This document shows, one piece after another, positions 60,899 through 64,000 of a stretch of DNA of 64,000 nucleotides (position 1 is its first letter; every line of letters begins with the position of its first letter). The notes under the pieces are model-generated. The model did no database searches. It saw only the letters and a list, made by a program, of their open reading frames with translations, and had not been told where the DNA came from. This DNA comes from Meloidogyne chitwoodi (lineage: Eukaryota; Nematoda; Chromadorea; Rhabditida; Meloidogynidae): the NCBI GenBank assembly GCA_015183035.1, contig JACZZP010000003.1:1922001-1986000 (forward strand). Direction: 5' to 3'. The position numbers and the translations under genes were made by a program.

Positions 60899-62056
60899 AT
60901 GAATAAATTGCTGAGGGTGCCATTACTTTTGTTCTTCCGAAGTGCACATACAGAAAAGCTATTTAGAGCCCCTCCAATACATGAGTATTTTTTTTGAATG
61001 AGTAAAATATTTAACCAAAAACTTTAGAGACGATCAAATGCAAATTCCAACAAAATTGGAGCTCTATGAGGTTAAGCAGGCTGAGTGGACTTCGCCAGAA
61101 GATGTCGCGGTTAGTTTTTTAGTTTGAAGACTTCGTTGAGTTTAAGTCTTGTTACAGTCAACAAAATTTTTCAAAATTATTTAAGTTTATTCTATCAATA
61201 AGTCAAATTTTAAGGATCTTTTTTGGCGTCGAAGTATTTATAATAGTGCAATACTTTCAATGAGACGAATTTTCCGTGAAGAATATGAGGCTTTTCCAGT
61301 CGGTTTCAGTTCTATTAAAATAAAGAAAGAGGCAGCTGAAGAACTTGATAGATTAATAGCAGAAAATGAACAAAGGAACAAGGATTTATCTGATGCAAGG
61401 TTTAAAATGATTTTTGACTATAAGCACTATAAAATAATATTTTAGAGTAAAACGAGAGAAGGAAATAATGGAAAAACTAGAAGAAGAAACTCTTTTGGAA
61501 ATTGAACGTCGATTAGATAGGGAAACGGAGCAAGCTGCTATAAAATCAAAAGAAGTTTTGTCAGTAATTGTTAGTTTTTTAATTATTTTTTATTCCATGC
61601 TAGGTTACACTATATACTATTCATTAGAATTGGATGAGCAGGCTTTTTATTATAGGAAAATGGTACTTCCTTCCAATATCGAAAAATGAAACAAATTTTT
61701 GAATAATATGAAAAGGCTTAAAATTTTTTAATTTTTTTTATCTTTAGGAACTTAGCAAAAATTTTGTTACTAAAGAGAATCTCGATGAAAAAATCATTAA
61801 CGCTTTGGAAAATCCTGTAAACTTCGATTATGCTATTGACTTAAATGGTCAAAAACTTGAAAATGTTCAACCACAAAAATACTTTGAGGGTATTAAAGCA
61901 TTCCAAAGAGGTAGAGCCTTTGATCATCAGCCTGGTTATACTTTGAGAAAATTGGATTCGATCGTACGGTTAGTTTTTAAATTTTAGTTTATAAAGATAA
62001 TTTTCGATTTTAGACCTAAAAGGAAAGAAAATGTGAAGAACAATTCTAAAAGATGA
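60899..62056 (+). CDS. mrps-26: Mitochondrial ribosomal protein S26
   Basis: Six or so exons. The ATG is at 60899, preceded by ATTATTTTAG (a possible trans-splice acceptor). The N-terminus MNKLLRVPLLLFFRSAHTEK looks like a mitochondrial targeting sequence. Middle exons are helical and charged (RRSIYNSAILSMRRIFREEY, ELDRLIAENEQRNKDLSDAR, EEETLLEIERRLDRETEQ). The C-terminal block FVTKENLDEKIINALENPVN then FDYAIDLNGQ matches the conserved end of MRPS26 (x-TPENLxxxVxxALD...YxxAI). It is a component of the small mitoribosomal subunit. One internal exon edge near 61570-61750 is uncertain. Confidence 0.75.
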
Positions 62057-62339
62057 CTTGAAATCTAATTTGATAAAAGTTGAATTATTTTTTTAAGTTT
62101 AATGAGCAGTACTTTAATAATTATTACTCCTTGAAATTGCTCTGTTGTTTTAGAAAGTTTTAAAATGTTAAAAATGTTAGTCAGTTTAAAAACTATTCTA
62201 GTACTGTTGATAATCGTAGGATAAATATTTATTGCCTGTTTAATTTTTTGTTTGTAATGAAATTTATTTTAAAATTTTATACATTTGAATTTGTGATTAA
62301 TTATTTCTTTTCATCTAACATAAATAACTTTTTATTTTA

Positions 62340-63297
62340 ATGATGACATTTTATGCTGTTGCCCGTGGTTGGAAAGTTGGGATTTATCGAACATGGACTG
62401 AATGTAATAAACAGGTTTTTCAATTTCCACGTGCTCGCTTCAAAAAGTTTAAATCTGAGCAAGAAGCCAAAGATTTTATTGACGAAAGCGGAGGTATGCA
62501 TTGTATTTTATATTTTCTATAGTAATATAAAAGTGGGTTTGGTGATTTGTCTTTTTAGATAAATGTTTAACTTAATTCTGTTCGAGCATTTTAAGAACAA
62601 TTTCTAATCCTTTAAAATTTTACAGGAGTGACAGTGGCAAAACCACGATCAAAATTACCTTTAAAAGAAGAAAAATCTGTTGTAACGTCTCAATGCACAA
62701 GTGAGACTGATGAATTGGTATTTATCATGAAGGACGGAATTCCAGTGGTTTATACTGATGGTGCTTGTACTAGGAATGGCAATTTTAATCCAAAAGTATT
62801 TTTTAAAAGAATAATTAAATTAACTAATTTATTTTGTTAAAATTAAAAAGGCAGGGATTGGTGTCTTTTGGGGTGATAATCATAAATGGAATGTTTCTGC
62901 TCCTGTTGCAGGACGTGCTACTAACAATGTTGCTGAGTATTCTGCTATAATTTGTGCAATTGAAAGAGCAATTTCTGAGGGATTTTCAAACCTTATAATA
63001 CGTACAGATTGTCGTCTTATAATTTCATCAGTATGTAAAACATTTTTATTTTAATTCTGATTTAAGCATTATTTAATTTTTTAATAGATGGATTCATGGA
63101 TTTATCGATGGAAGAATAATGGCTGGAAAACTGCAAAGGGAAACGATGTTTTAAATAAAGATTTGCTTGATAGAATTTTCAATCTTCGAAGTCAAGTTAA
63201 AGTTTACTTTGAGAAGGTTGATGGTCATTCTGGTGATTATAACAACGATCAAGCAGATAGACTCGCAAAAGAAGGTGCAAGTTTGTATACTGGATGA
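62340..63297 (+). CDS. rnh-1: Ribonuclease H1
   Basis: Exons 62340-62493, 62626-62795, 62851-63030 and 63088-63297 join to 237 aa. The N-terminal hybrid-binding domain reads FYAVARGWKVGIYRTWTECN and RARFKKFKSEQEAKDFI. The catalytic domain keeps the four acidic residues in VVYTDGACTRNG (D), NNVAEYSAIICAI (E), IIRTDCRLII (D) and HSGDYNNDQADRLAKEGA (H and D). It cleaves RNA in RNA:DNA hybrids. No mitochondrial leader is seen when the ATG at 62340 is used, suggesting a nuclear form. Confidence 0.93.
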
Positions 63298-63470
63298 ATT
63301 AAAATTTTAATCTTATTTTATATATTAATTTATACTTTTCAAAATGGGTTAATCTAATTTTTGTATAAACTTTATTTAACATTTTTTCGATTGTACATTA
63401 AAATTGTCAAAAATTTATTTTTATCTTTTACATATTTTTTATATAAATAACAAACATATTCATCCGTAGA

Positions 63471-64000
63471 ATGCTTAAATTATTTTTTATATATCTTTGG
63501 CTCATTTCAACATTTATTTTATCAGGTGGTTTGTTAATTCAACTAATTTTTTATTTTTTTAAATTAAGCTGATTGTGGATATTTGCGTGAACAAATAATT
63601 TTTGAACTAAAACCATTGCAGACGTATTGCACTAGATTATTAAATGGGACAGATACAGTTGGTTGTCAATGTAAGCTTTTTTAAAGAATTTTATAAAAAT
63701 ATTCATTTAAGCGAACAAAAATGGAAATACTGGAGTTATTTCAGAAATTTCGAATTCAAAAGATATCGATGAAATTGCAAAAAATCTTCCTTTGCGAATT
63801 GAGAATTTGATTGCTTTAATTGAAGTTAACAATTTTGATAAGTAAAAATTTTAATTTTTAATAAAAATAATTAGTCATTTTTTTAGTAAATTAATTAATG
63901 CTGTAAAAACTAATGAAAATGTTCAAGGAATTATTTTATTTTATCGTGGAGAAAAATTACCAAAAAGTTTTTCAGAAGATGCTGATTGTCCTAATAATCA
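63471..64000 (+). CDS. aph-2: Nicastrin (gamma-secretase subunit), 5' part
   Basis: Exon 1 (63471-63525) encodes the signal peptide MLKLFFIYLWLISTFILS. Following exons read ADCGYLREQIIFELKPLQTY, CTRLLNGTDTVGCQ, TNKNGNTGVISEISNSKDID, EIAKNLPLRIENLIALIEVN, then VQGIILFYRGEKLPKSFSED before the window ends in ADCPNN. The order (C-x-R-LLN-x-T-x-x-x-GCQ, then GxTGVI, then IxGLxL and a CPN) is the N-terminal ectodomain pattern of nicastrin, the substrate-docking subunit of gamma-secretase. The gene continues beyond 64000. Confidence 0.8.

Overview
The window looks like a plant-parasitic nematode genome of the root-knot type (Meloidogyne-like). The evidence is extreme AT richness, genes split into many small exons by mostly 40-300 bp GT..AG introns, poly-Asn and poly-Lys low complexity, typical nematode families (astacin with EGF and CUB, a divergent nuclear receptor, a cys-loop anion channel, expanded small secreted Cys-rich proteins) and a secreted protein with CLE-like (plant peptide hormone-like) repeats. 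The genus is an inference. All gene models were spliced by eye from frame, GT/AG sites and family knowledge.

Layout. 0-8 kb: end of a C2H2 zinc-finger gene, a hAT-like inverted-repeat element, short Cys-rich exons, a secreted CLE-like protein (minus), and an AAAP amino-acid transporter (minus) carrying a second hAT-like MITE in an intron. 8-12 kb: AT-rich DNA with a CGATA-repeat element and another MITE. 12-16 kb: a NADAR-domain gene with a long disordered N-terminus (minus) and a 3-bp-TSD MITE just upstream of its ATG. 17-22 kb: a Gln-rich secreted protein, an allatostatin-C/somatostatin-like neuropeptide precursor (minus) and an aberrant ubiquitin fusion (minus). 22-25 kb: eIF3 subunit L (minus). 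25.6-28.6 kb: an astacin protease. 28.7-30.1 and 43.5-44.9 kb: two arms of a ~1.43 kb inverted duplication, each carrying the same 71-aa secreted protein gene. Between the arms: a cluster of small secreted Cys-rich genes, a nuclear receptor, an HMG-box protein and a GC-rich island. 44.9-48.1 kb: a cys-loop anion channel.

49-64 kb is a dense block of conserved genes: glutaminase, RNA polymerase I subunit A49 (minus), a NATD1-like acetyltransferase, a class 3 aldehyde dehydrogenase, a nicotinamide riboside kinase fused in frame to MoaE (molybdopterin synthase large subunit), mitochondrial ribosomal protein S26, RNase H1 and the start of nicastrin. The last genes share a strand with short gaps, but no operon signal is certain.

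Most notable: the NRK-MoaE fusion, the CLE-like repeat protein, the ubiquitin fusion lacking its first beta-hairpin, the AST-C-like neuropeptide, the Cys-rich cluster with invariant signal exon but divergent mature parts, and the inverted duplication. No rRNA, CRISPR array or convincing tRNA was seen.
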